In this document: positions 49,698 through 61,546 of the stretch, one piece after another
Layout: each line of letters opens with the position of its first letter
Position numbering within the stretch: position 1 is the stretch's first letter
NCBI GenBank assembly: GCA_016946835.1
Contig: JACVTC010000015.1
Span: 1,536,001 to 1,600,000, forward strand
Direction: 5' to 3'
Source of the DNA: Neocallimastix lanati (nom. inval.)
Lineage: Eukaryota > Neocallimastigomycota > Neocallimastigomycetes > Neocallimastigales > Neocallimastigaceae
DNA length: 64,000 nt
Position numbers and translations under genes: made by a program
Notes under the pieces: generated by a model
Databases searched by the model: none
Seen by the model: only the letters and a program-made list of their open reading frames with translations
What the model was told of the DNA's origin: nothing

Positions 49698-51169
49698 TAT
49701 AATAATAACGATAATAACATATAATAATAATAATAATAATAAAATGAATAATAGAAATATAATTACCTTCATCTTCTCCTCCCATGAGGATTACCCCTTT
49801 TTCTTTTGGTAAATTGAATGGATATTCTTTTCTAATTTTATCCTCAACTGCCTTTAAGATAGCTTCACTTTTTTCATTACCTAATAATCTTAAACCAGCT
49901 GTAGCTTTGACAGCAATAGGAGTACATTCTTGTAATTCTTTTGGAATCTTACTCATAGCTAATTTAAGTAATGGATCTAATGAATTAGCAGCATCTTTTG
50001 GACTATCTGGAAAAGATGATAAACCTGGTTTAATTTCTTTGAATATTTCATCTTCTAGAGTAGGAGAAGCATTACAATAATTGAAACGATAGACATGAAT
50101 ACGTGAACCAGTTGAACCAGCATCAATCATTAATGCATACTAATAATTAAAAAAAAATTTTATATATTCATGTTTATTTAAATTTTAGTTTGATTACAAA
50201 TAAATACAAATCAATATAAGTTGCGATAATTACAAAATATAAATAAAAATATATAAAATATTAGTTATATGATTAATATAATATAAATAAGAAAAAAAAA
50301 ATATGGATACAATATTATATATATTAAATAATTTATTAATTAAAATATTAAATAAATAAGATAAAAAAAAAAAAAAAAAAAAACTTTACTTGAATTAATG
50401 GAAGTTTTGGGTAAGGAATAGTACATTGCTTAGTTTTTAATAAAGCCATACCATTGTTTTGAATTACTTGTTCTGGAATAGCATCCACATTAACTGAATT
50501 TGAATCTTCTATAAATTACCACATTCATTTAAAATATAATTTTAAAAGAAAAAATAATAAAAATTAAATAATATAAATAGATAATATTAGTATAATTAAT
50601 TATTTTTTAATTACTATTATAATTACTATTATAAATTATAGTGAATATTAAAAAAAAAAAAATAGTTTTATATTAATATTATTATTATAATTATTATTAT
50701 ATTTTGGTTTTATTTGTTAGATTTAAATATTAAAAAAAAAGATACTATTTTTTTTTAATATTCATTTTAAAAAAAGATATAATAACAATTGGGTTTATAA
50801 TATAAATATTAATTAATTAAAGTATATAAAGTAAATTGTCTTTTTTCAATCTTTAAATAATTTTAATAATTGCCTTCTTAACCAATATCAATACAATACA
50901 TTTTAAAAATTTTTGATTGAGGTAATTTCCCAATTTCTGTTATAGAATATCCACACCGAATACTTATAAAAACAATTCTTTTTTTTTTTTTTTTTTTTAT
51001 TATTATTAGTTTTTAATAATATTTAATTACCATAAATAACATCTTGAGATAGAGGAGTATCAAATAATAATACACCAACAACAATAAAGGCTAGCACAAT
51101 TAAAATTTTTTTCCAAGGTTGTAATCTAAATGTATTATTTCCATTAACGGACGTATACCTGATATCCAT
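48354..51169 (-). CDS. GDA1: GDA1/CD39-family nucleoside diphosphatase (guanosine diphosphatase type), four exons
   Basis: Hydrolyses nucleoside diphosphates. In fungi, Gda1 in the Golgi lumen converts GDP to GMP, which drives GDP-mannose import for glycosylation. Exons by GT-AG are 51031-51169, 50390-50508, 49767-50139 and 48354-49222, and together they give 499 codons with all junctions in frame. A short cytosolic N-terminus (MDIRYTSVNGNN) precedes one membrane anchor at about residues 20-36 (ILIVLAFIVVGVLLF), a type II topology. The apyrase conserved regions are present: IDAGSTGSR (~91-99), VKATAGLR (~163-170), GVILMGGEDEG joined to VYAWITVNYLL across the last intron (~201-222), and VMDLGGGSTQIVFE (~236-249). 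WCLGA lies near the C-terminus. The length is close to yeast Gda1 (518). The last intron carries long A and T runs. I favour GDPase over ecto-apyrase because there is no second membrane segment. Confidence 0.9.
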
Positions 51170-52217
51170 ATTGTATATTATATATTATATACTTTTATTA
51201 CATGAAATAAAAATAAAAAAAGGAAGTATAAATATATATAATAATATATACAATAATATATATATTGTTAAAAAAAAATAATTAAAAAAAAATAAATAAA
51301 AATAAATTAAATTAGGTATAAGAAAAAAAAAAAAGAAAAAAAAAATATTTTAACAATGAATTATTGATCAATATAATTATTTTTTATTATAGATTTTAAA
51401 GCAATGGTTTATTCCAATAGTCGAATTATATATAAAACCGATAACATTACAACATGCATTATTTTAAGGCATTATTTTAAGTAATCCATTTTATTATACA
51501 TATATTCTTTTAATTTTATATTTATTATTAATTTTTCTTTCAAATATTAATAATACTATTTCTATTATGTTTATTAATATATTTATTATTTGATATTATT
51601 ACTAATAATATCAAAAATATATTTATATTAAAATTTTCTTTCTAAAAAAATTGATTCTCATTAATATGAAATTTTAAAACAAATGCCAAATGTTTTCTTG
51701 TTTATTAAAATTTATATTGCTTTACCTTATTTAAATTTAATTACTTTAATTTATTTCTTTTTTTTTTTTTATTATTATTATATTTATTTTATTTTATTTT
51801 ATTTTATTTTATTTTATTTTTTTCTTTGTTATTACTATTATTATGATTTTATTTTTTTCATTTATTTATTTAATTATTTGATTATTTATTTATTTATTAT
51901 GTTTACTTTGTTATTATTATTATTATTTATTATTATTATTTATTATTATAATTTTATTAACAATACTATTATTATTTATAGTATTAATATTTTTTAAAAG
52001 TTTTTTTTTTACCTTTCTTATATCTTTTTTTTTTTTTTTTATTTCCTTTTTTTTTTTTTTTTTATATCTTGTTTTGTTTTTTATTTTTTATTTTTTATTT
52101 TTTTTTTACTTTCTAACTTTTTATTATTATTTAATGTTTTTTAATAAATTTTAAATAATAAAAAATACTTCAAAAAAAAAACAAAAATTTTTTTTTAATT
52201 AAATTTAAAAATGTAAA

Positions 52218-52248
<31 letters not shown>

Positions 52249-52930
52249 TTTAATATTAAAAATTTTTTTTTTAGTATTAATTAAAAGAATGGAAAAAAAA
52301 AATAAAAAATAAAAAAAAAATTAATTAGAAAAAAGTGAAAATTGAATGAAAATTGAAGAATAAAAAGAAGAAAATAAATAAATAATTAAAAAATAGATTT
52401 TTTAAAAGTAATTTTTTCTAAGTAGTTTTTTATAAGTAGTTTTTTATAAGTAATTTTTAGGATATTTTTAGTAAAATACTTTAATTTTATATTAACACTT
52501 CTGTACATTTTGAGCATTAAATCGTTGAGCTTCTAAAACATTAATGTATTAAAAAGTATTGCATTTTGCATTGATATATTTTGATATGTGACGTTTATAA
52601 ATTATAATCTAAAGATATAATTTTTAATGCAATATAAATAATTGAATAATAAATAAATATATAAAAAAATAAATAATTAGGAAAATATAAATGGGTTTAA
52701 TATTTTAAATATGAATCATTAAAAAATCACTAAATTTCATTAAAAAAAAAATTAAAATATTAAATATTATTAATTATTTATTTTATTATTATTTTAATTC
52801 TTACTATATTTTTATTAATATCTTATTCCATTTTATATATTAATTTACTTATTATTTATTTATTTATTTATTTATTTACTTCACCTAATTCATCATAAAT
52901 AATAATATATATATTTCATAATACATGAAT
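51170..52930. other. gene-free interval upstream of the diphosphatase gene
   Basis: A/T-rich, with ATT and TTTTA runs around 51765-51960 and T runs around 52000-52110. A more complex patch at 52490-52640 contains TGCATTTTGCATTGATATAT and GATATGTGACGTTTATAAA but no open frame. The long plus-strand frame at 51.7-52.0 kb is translated ATT/TTTTA repeat. Confidence 0.55.
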
Positions 52931-52933
52931 CTA

Positions 52934-53178
52934 GTGCATTTCTCAATGTGGCGTATTTTTTATGTAGCTTTTTTTTATAATTAAATAAATAATAAATATT
53001 CTTTTTTTATATATATAATTCATTAATATTCAATTATAAAAATAATTTTTTTATAATTATTTTTTTATAAAATATATTATTATTTAGTTCGAAATAGTTA
53101 TTTAATAATATTTTATAGAATATCTTAAAAATGTATGGTTTATTTTAAAAAATTTACACGCCACATTGAGAAATGCAC
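52934..53178. mobile_element. MITE-like element with 21-bp perfect terminal inverted repeats
   Basis: The left end, 52934-52954 (starting GTGCATTTCTCAATG and ending TGGCGT), and the right end, 53158-53178 (starting ACGCCA, ending AAATGCAC), are perfect reverse complements over 21 bases. They enclose about 200 bases of A/T-rich, non-coding sequence. Such a length and structure fit a non-autonomous DNA transposon. I see no convincing target-site duplication (flanks ATCTA and ACTCC), so the family and even the mobile nature are unproven. Confidence 0.55.
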
Positions 53179-53190
53179 ACTCCCCTTCCC

Positions 53191-53226
53191 ATAACAGGGT
53201 TAACTTATTAAAGGTAACCCTGTTAT
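53191..53226. repeat. 12-bp perfect hairpin next to the MITE-like element
   Basis: ATAACAGGGTTA and TAACCCTGTTAT are perfect complements with a 12-base loop. The flanking CTCCCCTTCCC makes this one of the more GC-rich spots of the window. It could be a cruciform, an RNA hairpin or the end of another small repeat. Confidence 0.7.
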
Positions 53227-54416
53227 CAATGTGTTATTATATAACTTCATTTTACCACTAGTTATAAATAAATTGTAGTATTTCAATATAGAAATATTAT
53301 TATACCGTCATATTATCTTTAGAATATTCCTATTAAATTAAAAACAAATTTACTCATGACTTCAACAATTTTATCTTGTTAACCAAAACACAAGGTTATC
53401 ATTGGAACAGTCCGATTTTTCACATAATTTATTGAGAGATTAATAATAATAATTGTAATTAATTATATTTTTTAATTCAAAAATAATATAATAATTATAT
53501 TCTAAATGATGAATAATAGAATTTACAATATTTAAGTTTATATTTCTATTTTTATTTCTATTTTTATTTTTTTATTTATTATTGTTAATTATTTGATTTT
53601 ACGTCTTTTAAAAAGCATCTTAAATTAATTAAATCTATTTTACTATATAAATATTACTATATATCTTATTAATATAAGTTTACACCTAATGGTTTATTTA
53701 GTTTACTTTTAAATATATATATATATATATATTTATTTTATTTATTTAAACTTTTAATTAAATATATATTTATAAATATTTAATAATAATAACATGAAAA
53801 AGAAAAAGGTATATAAAATTAATATTTATTTATTATTATTTATTAATATTTATTTATTATTTATTTATTATTTATTTACTTATTATTTATTTACTATTAC
53901 TTATTTACTGTTATTTAATTTATTATTACTTATTATTTATTATTATTTACTTATGTATTATTTTATTTTATTTTTTTTTTTTATTAATATTAGTATTATT
54001 TATTAAAATTATTTAATTTTTTTTTTTTTTTTATAATTAATATTATTTCGTTTGAATTATTTTGAATAATTTTGAAGTCTTCCCAGACTTTTGTTAACGA
54101 TTTTTTATATACCAATATAGCTTTAATTAATTGGAAGTTCCAAATGTTATACTGGTATATCTAATTACATAATAAGTGTACCTTTTGCATTGACATAAAG
54201 GTAATCCTTATATGTCCAAATTTAAAAAAAAAATGTAATAATATAATAATTATTATTTATATATAATTTTATATTATTTTATATTATTTAATATTATATA
54301 TATTTTTTACTTATTGGATAATATTTATTTAGAATTAAAATTATATAAAGCGATTATATTTATTTACGAAATAAAATGTATATTTATTTCTTAATTTCTA
54401 TATTTGAGAGTATAAC

Positions 54417-54458
<42 letters not shown>

Positions 54459-54673
54459 TTTTATTTTTTTTTTTTTTTTGCTAATATGATTAAATATATA
54501 TTATAAATATACTATCATAGATATAAATAATTATTGAATTATTTAAATAATAATAATAAAAAAATAATAATAATAAAATAAAATATAATAAAATAAAATT
54601 TTTTATTTCTTCGTTTAAATTTTTAAAAGATTGTATTTTTTTTTTAATAGTATCATTATAATTATTTTAGTCT
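53227..54673. other. gene-free interval with simple repeats and one imperfect inverted repeat
   Basis: A moderately complex stretch at 53227-53430 without an open frame, TTTA runs at 53820-53960, and an imperfect inverted repeat at about 54107-54160 (ATATACCAATATA against TATACTGGTATAT). An ATT microsatellite lies at 54418-54456. The 3' flank of the LRR gene on the minus strand begins near 54670. Confidence 0.5.
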
Positions 54674-56092
54674 TTAATTTTCTTTTCCATTTTCTTTTTC
54701 AGATAATTCTGTACTACTTTCCTTTCCTTTTCCTTTTCCTTTTTCTTTTTCAGATATATCTATATTATTTTCTTTTTCTTTTTCAGATTTTTCTTTTTCA
54801 GATTTTTCTTTTTCAGGTTTTTCTTTTTCAGATTTTTCGCTATCATTTTCCTTTCCTTTTTCTTTTTCATTTGTTGATGTACTATTTTCATTAGATTCTT
54901 GATAAGATGGTGGTGCTTCTTGAGAATTATCTTGAGGATTATTTACCGCTGAAACTGGAGCTGGTGGGTATCCTGGGACATACATTGGTGGATAACCTGG
55001 ATAGTACGGTAGGTAGGGTGGATAACCTTGAGGTGGATAGCCCTGAGGAGGATAGTCCTGAGGTGGATAACCTTGAGGTGGATAAACTTGGGGTGGATAA
55101 CCTTGTGGTGGAGGAGGATAGCTTTGATTTGGCAATTGATAAGGTATAGGATAACCTGGATAATATGGATAATTTGGATAATTAGTAGCTGGATTAGAAG
55201 TAGCTACATTTGGATTGGTTGCTTGAGGAGTTGTTACAGCTGGTTCTGTTGTATTATTATTGGTAGAATTGGGTTCATTACTAGTAATATGAGGTTTTCC
55301 ATTTGATCCATTATCATTCACATTTGAAATAGTACCATAAAGATTTTCATCTGAACCATTACCATTACTATTAGAATTAGTATCAGAAGGATTTTTATCT
55401 GATTTATTATCATTTATATAAGGATTTTCTTCTTCTTCTTCTTCTTCTTCTTCTTCTTTCTTATTATTATTATTGTCACTAATCGTAATTGTAACATTAA
55501 CACCATTTTTGTTATTACTACTACCACTACTATTTTCATTATTGTTAGTTGAAGCTTGTTCATCATCGGCAACTTTGATAGTAGTAGAATTACGTTCGTT
55601 TTGTTGATCATCACTATCGTTATTATAATTAGAGATGGTTTGAAAAGTATCTTCTTTTTTAGAAGTATAAGTATAAGAAATACTATCATTATCCCTATGA
55701 CATGAACAATCGTGGTCTTCTAAACAAAGCCAACAACTAAACCAACAACAGAATATTACTGAACAAAAGACAGCAGCTACTATAGCCATTGCTTTAAATG
55801 TTTTTTTGTTACCATTTTCATCTTCAATTTCGTCGGAAAAATCAATTTTGTTTTCATCGAAATCACTGTTTCCATTATTTTTATTAGTATTAATAAAAGT
55901 ATTTCTAGTACAAGTATGTTTAATATTAGTTTTACAATTGGTACTTTTAGAATAACATAAATCAGTTTTAGCGTAATCACAAGTTTCGATTTTTGGCATC
56001 CTTGGAACATAACCCGTTATCTCTTTATTCTCAGCCAAATTTCTTAAATAAATTGAAAAATATTTGAAAATAATTTACTAAATGAATACAAT

Positions 56093-56124
<32 letters not shown>

Positions 56125-56154
56125 TAATGTTTTATATCGTTTTATATCAATTTA

Positions 56155-56185
<31 letters not shown>

Positions 56186-57187
56186 GTCTATATAAATAAT
56201 TCATAAAATTTCTTACATTTCAGTTAAATTTTCCAATTTAGTAAGGCTGTATGGAATATATCCAGATAAATTGTTTTTATTTAATATTCTAAATTTGTTA
56301 TATATATATAATGAATTAGTAAATAAATTTTTATATTCGTTTTATAATCCATATAAACTTTATATTATAAAATAAAATAAAATAAAATAAAATAAAATAA
56401 AATAAAAATAAAATAAAATAAAATAAAATAAAATAAAATAAAATAAAATAAAATAAAATAAAATAAATAGTATAAATATAAATATAAAGTACAGATTGAA
56501 TAAAATAAAATAAAATAAAATAAAATAAATAGTAGAAATATAAATATAAAGTACAAATTGAATAAAATAAAATAAAATAAAATAAAATAAATAGTAGAAA
56601 TATAAATATAAAGTACAGATTGAATAAAATAAAATAAAATAAATAGTAGAAATATAAATATAAAGTACAGATTGAATAAAATAAAATAAAATAAAATAAA
56701 ATAAAATAAAATAAAATAAAATAAAATAAAATAAAATAAAATAAAATAAAATAAAATAAAAATAAAATAAAATAAAAATAATTTCATTATAAAGCAAAAT
56801 AATGACTTACAAAGATTTTAAATTTTTAAATTTACTGTAAGAATTAGGAATGCTGCCATAATATTTATTAGAAGTAAAATTTCTATATATAATAATAAAT
56901 ATAACATTAATCATTATATGAAGAATACATTTTTAATTTTTTTTCCGAAATTTTAAATAAAAATTTATATAAAAATATATAGTATATACAATTTTTCTAA
57001 TTTAGTTAATTGAATAAGGTCTTCAGGAAGAGTATCTTTAAAATGGTTATTTGCCATAATTCTAATTCAAGAACATTTATATGTATATGTAACAAGTACA
57101 ATATTAGTATAAATTTTTACATAAAATTAATTTAATATTTAATAATTAAAATAAATAATACATATATATAAATATATAAATATATAA

Positions 57188-57229
<42 letters not shown>

Positions 57230-57836
57230 AAACATACAAAGTTTTTAAATTTTTCAATTTTGAAATATTATTTGGTCGTTCACACCAACTTTGGTTACTA
57301 AATTCACTTTTAAAAAAATTATATAAGTAAAAATAATTTTTTTAATATTATAAATTAATAAAAATTTCTTTATTTTATTATTAATATATATTTTTTTATT
57401 TTATTTTTTTTTTTTTACTTACAATGACTCTAAATATTCTAAATTAGCTAATTTATCAATAGTATCATCTAATTTAACTTTAAAATCAAAGCATGAAAGT
57501 CCTACCAATTTACTATTAATATAAATATTTATATATTTTAATTAATAAAACTTCAAAATTTTAATAAAAATTTTAAATTTCTATTTATTAATTTATTATT
57601 ACTGACAATCCTATAACATGATTAGCATTACAAGTTATAATTTCTGAATCGCAACAATTATATGCTCCAAAATTTACTTTATATTCTCCTAAAAATTCTG
57701 CAGCTTCTCGTACAACAGCACAGTCTGCAATTTCTTGAGTTCTAACACTTAATATATTGCTTGTTATTAAACATAAAGCTAAAGCTTTCAAACTTAATCT
57801 CAAGCCTAATTTATTTTGAAGTATTAATTTAACCAT
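54674..57836 (-). CDS. LRR membrane protein with long proline-rich and charged tail (LRR gene A)
   Basis: A secretory, probably cell-surface protein of unknown ligand. Exons by GT-AG are 57607-57836, 57423-57512, 57238-57306, 56990-57061, ~56812-56882, 56217-56288 and 54674-56042, giving roughly 657 residues. A signal peptide (ALALCLITSNILS) is followed by a cysteine-bearing cap (CAVVREAAEFLG, YNCCDSEIITCNANHVIG). Five to six LRRs follow, one per exon (LDDTIDKLANLEYLESL, NNISKLKNLKTL, DTLPEDLIQLTKLEKL, YIPYSLTKLENLTE, ITGYVP). Then come a second cysteine cluster (CDYAKTDLC, CKTNIKHTC) and one membrane helix (AMAIVAAVFCSVIFCCWF). The cytosolic tail has poly-Glu, GYPPQ repeats, a PPSY motif and KEKSEKEK repeats. 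Exon 5 counts 71 bases where the neighbours have 72, so either its acceptor differs or there is a one-base loss; the long last exon stays open. Confidence 0.75.
56365..56785. repeat. AAAAT pentanucleotide array with embedded 40-bp units, inside an LRR intron
   Basis: An AAAAT run is interrupted four times by a segment reading ATAGTAGAAATATAAATATA followed by AAGTACAGATTGAATA, at about 56466, 56528, 56589 and 56643. It fills the intron between exons 5 and 6 of LRR gene A, making that intron about 520 bases long while the others are 110-175. Confidence 0.85.
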
Positions 57837-58325
57837 TTTTTTTTTTTATTTTTTTTAATTTTTATTTTTTATTTATTTTTCGTTTTATATTTATTTTATT
57901 CTTTATTTTTTATTTTTTATTTTTTTTTTTTTTTTATTTTTTGAATATTAGATCGTTTATTTTGTTTTATTTTTATTTTTATTTTTTTATATTTATTTTA
58001 TTTTATTTTTTCTAATTAATTTTATATTTTTTGCTTATTTATTTATTTATTTATTATTTTTTTTTTTTTTATTCTTCATCTTTTTTATTTTAAAGATAAA
58101 AAGATTTAAATATTTATAAATATTAATATTTATATAATATTTATAAATATAAAAATATAAAAATATAAAAATATTTATATTTTATTATATTTTTATATTT
58201 TGAATGAAGTTGGTGTTGTGTTGTGGATATTTTTTTGTCTTTATTCAACAAATGAAATAAAATATAACAAAATAAAATAAAAATTTTTTTTTTTTTTTTT
58301 TATAAAATCTCAAAAATCTTTTATC
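57837..58325. other. T-rich 5' flank of LRR gene A
   Basis: Runs of T, TTTTA and TTTATTT upstream of the start codon, and a small GTTGGTGTTGTGTTGTGG patch at about 58209. No gene is seen. Confidence 0.5.
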
Positions 58326-58329
58326 TAAT

Positions 58330-58745
58330 TTTTATATATAAATGAATATAAATAAATAAATAAATAAATATAAATATAAATAAATAAATATAAATATAAA
58401 TAAATATAAATAAATAAATAAATATAAATATAAATAAATAAATATAAATATAAATAAATATAAATAAATAAATAAATATAAATATAAATAAATAAATATA
58501 AATATAAATAAATATAAATAAATAAATAAATATAAATAAATGAATAAATATAGATATAAATAAATAAATAAATATAAATAAATAAATAAATATAGATATA
58601 AATAAATAAATAAATATAAATAAATGAATAAATATAGATATAAATAAATAAATAAATATAAATAAATGAATAAATATAGATATAAATAAATAAATAAATA
58701 TAAATAAATGAATAAATATAGATATAAATAAATAAATATATTATT
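58330..58745. repeat. AAAT/AAATAT satellite with 50-60-bp higher-order units
   Basis: AAATAAATAAAT and AAATATAAATAT alternate, with period markers TATAGATATAAATAAATA at about 58549, 58591, 58633, 58675 and 58717 (42-base spacing in the second half). The long minus-strand frame here is only translated repeat. Confidence 0.85.
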
Positions 58746-60090
58746 AACAAGTTCTATAAATAATCAAAGTAAAAAATTAAAATAAAAAATTAAAATTAAG
58801 TGATTTTTAATGATTTTAAAATAAAATAAAAAAAAAAACAAAATTTTTGGAGTTACACGAACTCAATTAATTATTTTTTTTTAATTTTTTTTTCATTTAT
58901 TTATTAATATTTAAACTTTTTTTCTTTTAATCATCAATTTGATACAATTTTTTTAAGTTATATTAAAATTTTTAATTTAATTTAATTAAATTAAATTTAA
59001 TCAAAATTTATATTCCACTTTTTTCCTTTTTTTTTTTTTTTTTTTTTTCGATTTATCTTATATGAAGCTATGAAATAATCCCTATTACATATTAAAAATT
59101 AATTAAGAACTTTAATTAATATATAAATTTTATTTTCATTATTTATTGATAAATACATAAATTTATTAATATTTATTAAATTTTATGTTATTTGGTTTAT
59201 TATTGTGGCGTATATATTTATTTTCAAAACTATACGTCACGATATATTTTTTATAATAACAACATAAAATTATGTAAAATAATTTATTTCTATATTTCTT
59301 ATCAATCAATTATTTTATTTATATATAACCTTTTTTTTATATATTATTAATATTAAATAAAGACTATACACTTTATAATCCATTATAGACTTATTACATA
59401 TTCTTTCTATCTATTTAATATTTTTGTAGTCAAATTTTATATTTTTTTGAAAAGTATCTTTTATTATTATAATTTTAACTAGTTCTATTTTTTTCTCTTT
59501 TTTTTTGATAAAAAAAAAATAAATAAATATTATTTGTCCAATTAGAACATAATATTATCTAGAAACTACATGATATTATTAAAAATTCAACTCCAATGTT
59601 ACTACCTATCCAGTTTAAAATAATGAAAAAAAAAAAAAAAGAAAAAAAAACATTAGGTTCACTTTCTATAGTCTTCCTATATTTCAAAATTTCTCCCTTC
59701 GTACTAGAAGCCACTTTAAAAAAAAAAAAAAAATAAAAAAAATAGGATAATCATCGATGATCATCAGAATTACAGAAAACGGTTAATTAGTAGTAACCCC
59801 TGATATATAAACTATTTCTTTTGCCATCAACCCTTTATGGAATTTGAAAAAAATAAGTACATATCATTGGGGTTTAACTTGTTCTAAGGAAATGCTTTTT
59901 TTTTTTTTTTTTTTTCATTATATAATTTTATTTATACACTATAATTATTCTATATTTTAAACAATACAATAAAATATTTTAATATTATATTATAATTATA
60001 CATAAAAATATTATAGTATTAAAATTATATGGATGGAGGTAAGGAAAGAAATGTATATTATTTATTTATTGAATTATAAAATGAATTATA

Positions 60091-60132
<42 letters not shown>

Positions 60133-60375
60133 AATATTATTATTATTATTATTATTATTTTTATTAAAATATTTATAGATATTTAATGCAGTTCTAAAAT
60201 AAAATAAAATAAAAAAAATCTTGAATAATTTATTTATTTATTTATTATTTATTTATTTTTTATTTATATATATATATAACTTTTAATTTAAAAATTTATA
60301 CTATATTATTTTTACTAATATTATTTTTTTTTCTTTAATTTTCATTTCCTTTTTTTTTTTTTTTTTTTATTTTAT
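58746..60375. other. gene-free interval with one more complex patch
   Basis: Mostly A/T-rich. At 59190-59245 a short inverted repeat (GTGGCGTATA against TATACGTCAC) shares the GTGGCGTA motif with the MITE-like ends at 53 kb. At 59575-59900 lies a more balanced patch without an open frame (GTAGTAACCCCTGATATATA, TTTTGCCATCAACCCTTTAT), which could be an RNA gene or a relic. I cannot name it. Confidence 0.45.
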
Positions 60376-60379
60376 TTTC

Positions 60380-61060
60380 TATTATCATTATTATTTTGAT
60401 TAGTTGATGGTACTACATTTTAAGAAATTATCTTGTGGATTATTTACTTTTGAAGCTCGAGTAATTGGATATCTTTGTACAAATGTTGGTGAATAATCTT
60501 TTTTTAAAAGTATTTTGGATAAGATTGAGAAGGAGGATTGCTCTGATTTGACAATGTATAAGTTTGATCAGGATACAGGATAAGCTGAATAAGGAAAATT
60601 TGAAATAGTAGTTGAAGTAGTATTAATAATTTCAATAGGTGAATATGATGGATTAGTTTTATTGTATTACTGATGATTACTAATGTCAGTAATAGTTGTC
60701 ATGAGATTTTTCATTTGATCCATTATCATACACATAAGAAGTCTTCCTTCTTTTTCTTCTTCTTCCTTATGATTATTATTATTATTATTACTAATACCAT
60801 TATTATTATTATTATTACTCTACTACCATCATTATTATTATTATTATTAATACTACTACTACTACCATTATTATTATTATTATTACTACCATTACTATTA
60901 TTATTAGGTATAATTTGGTCATTGGATAGTTATAGCAGTAGAATTATTTATCTATACATTATTATTATTAATATTAGCTATGGTTTGGACAGAGCTTCTT
61001 CTTGGTAAAGTATTATTAGTTTATGAAATATTATACGAAATGAAATTATTATTTTGTTTT
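60380..61060 (-). pseudogene. decayed cytosolic tail of LRR gene B
   Basis: Minus-strand text such as the EEEE-rich block (about 60740-60760), GGAAGACTTCTTATG, CCAAATCAGAGCAATCCTCC and ACAAAGATATCC corresponds to the tails of LRR genes A and C (poly-Glu, LPNQGYPPPP, FVQGYP). It is broken into several frames and interrupted by ATT repeats (60770-60910). It lies directly beyond the stop of LRR gene B, so that gene once had the longer tail. Confidence 0.6.
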
Positions 61061-61070
61061 TCTATAAGCA

Positions 61071-61515
61071 CTAATTAAATAATATCAGCAAAAGAATATA
61101 AATAAAGAAAACATGATAGTAAAAACGACTAGTATAGTATATTAAGTTATTGGGTTCATGAATACCATTGGTTTCTTCATCGTCATTATTATTATTAGTT
61201 GCTTCAAGTTCATCTTCTTTTTCATCGTTATTAAAAGTTGCTTTTCCATTACTTTTATCAGTGTTAGTAATAATGTCTTCTGTACAAATACCTTTCAAAT
61301 TAGTAGTACAAGTACTACTTTTTATGGAACATAAATCAGTACTGGCATAATCACAAGTATTGATTTTTGGTAATTCAGGAATATAACCTGTTAACTCTTT
61401 ATTTTCAGCTAAATTTCTTTAATTAATTAAAATAAAATAAAAATGATTTATTAAATAAATATAAATTATATATATATATATATATGCATATTAATATATA
61501 ATTTTGTATATTATT

Positions 61516-61546
<31 letters not shown>

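Noticed and set aside
59750-59810. C/D-box snoRNA (ATGATCA ... CTGA)
   Set aside because: The C box has a mismatch, there is no terminal stem, and the spacing is short for a full snoRNA.
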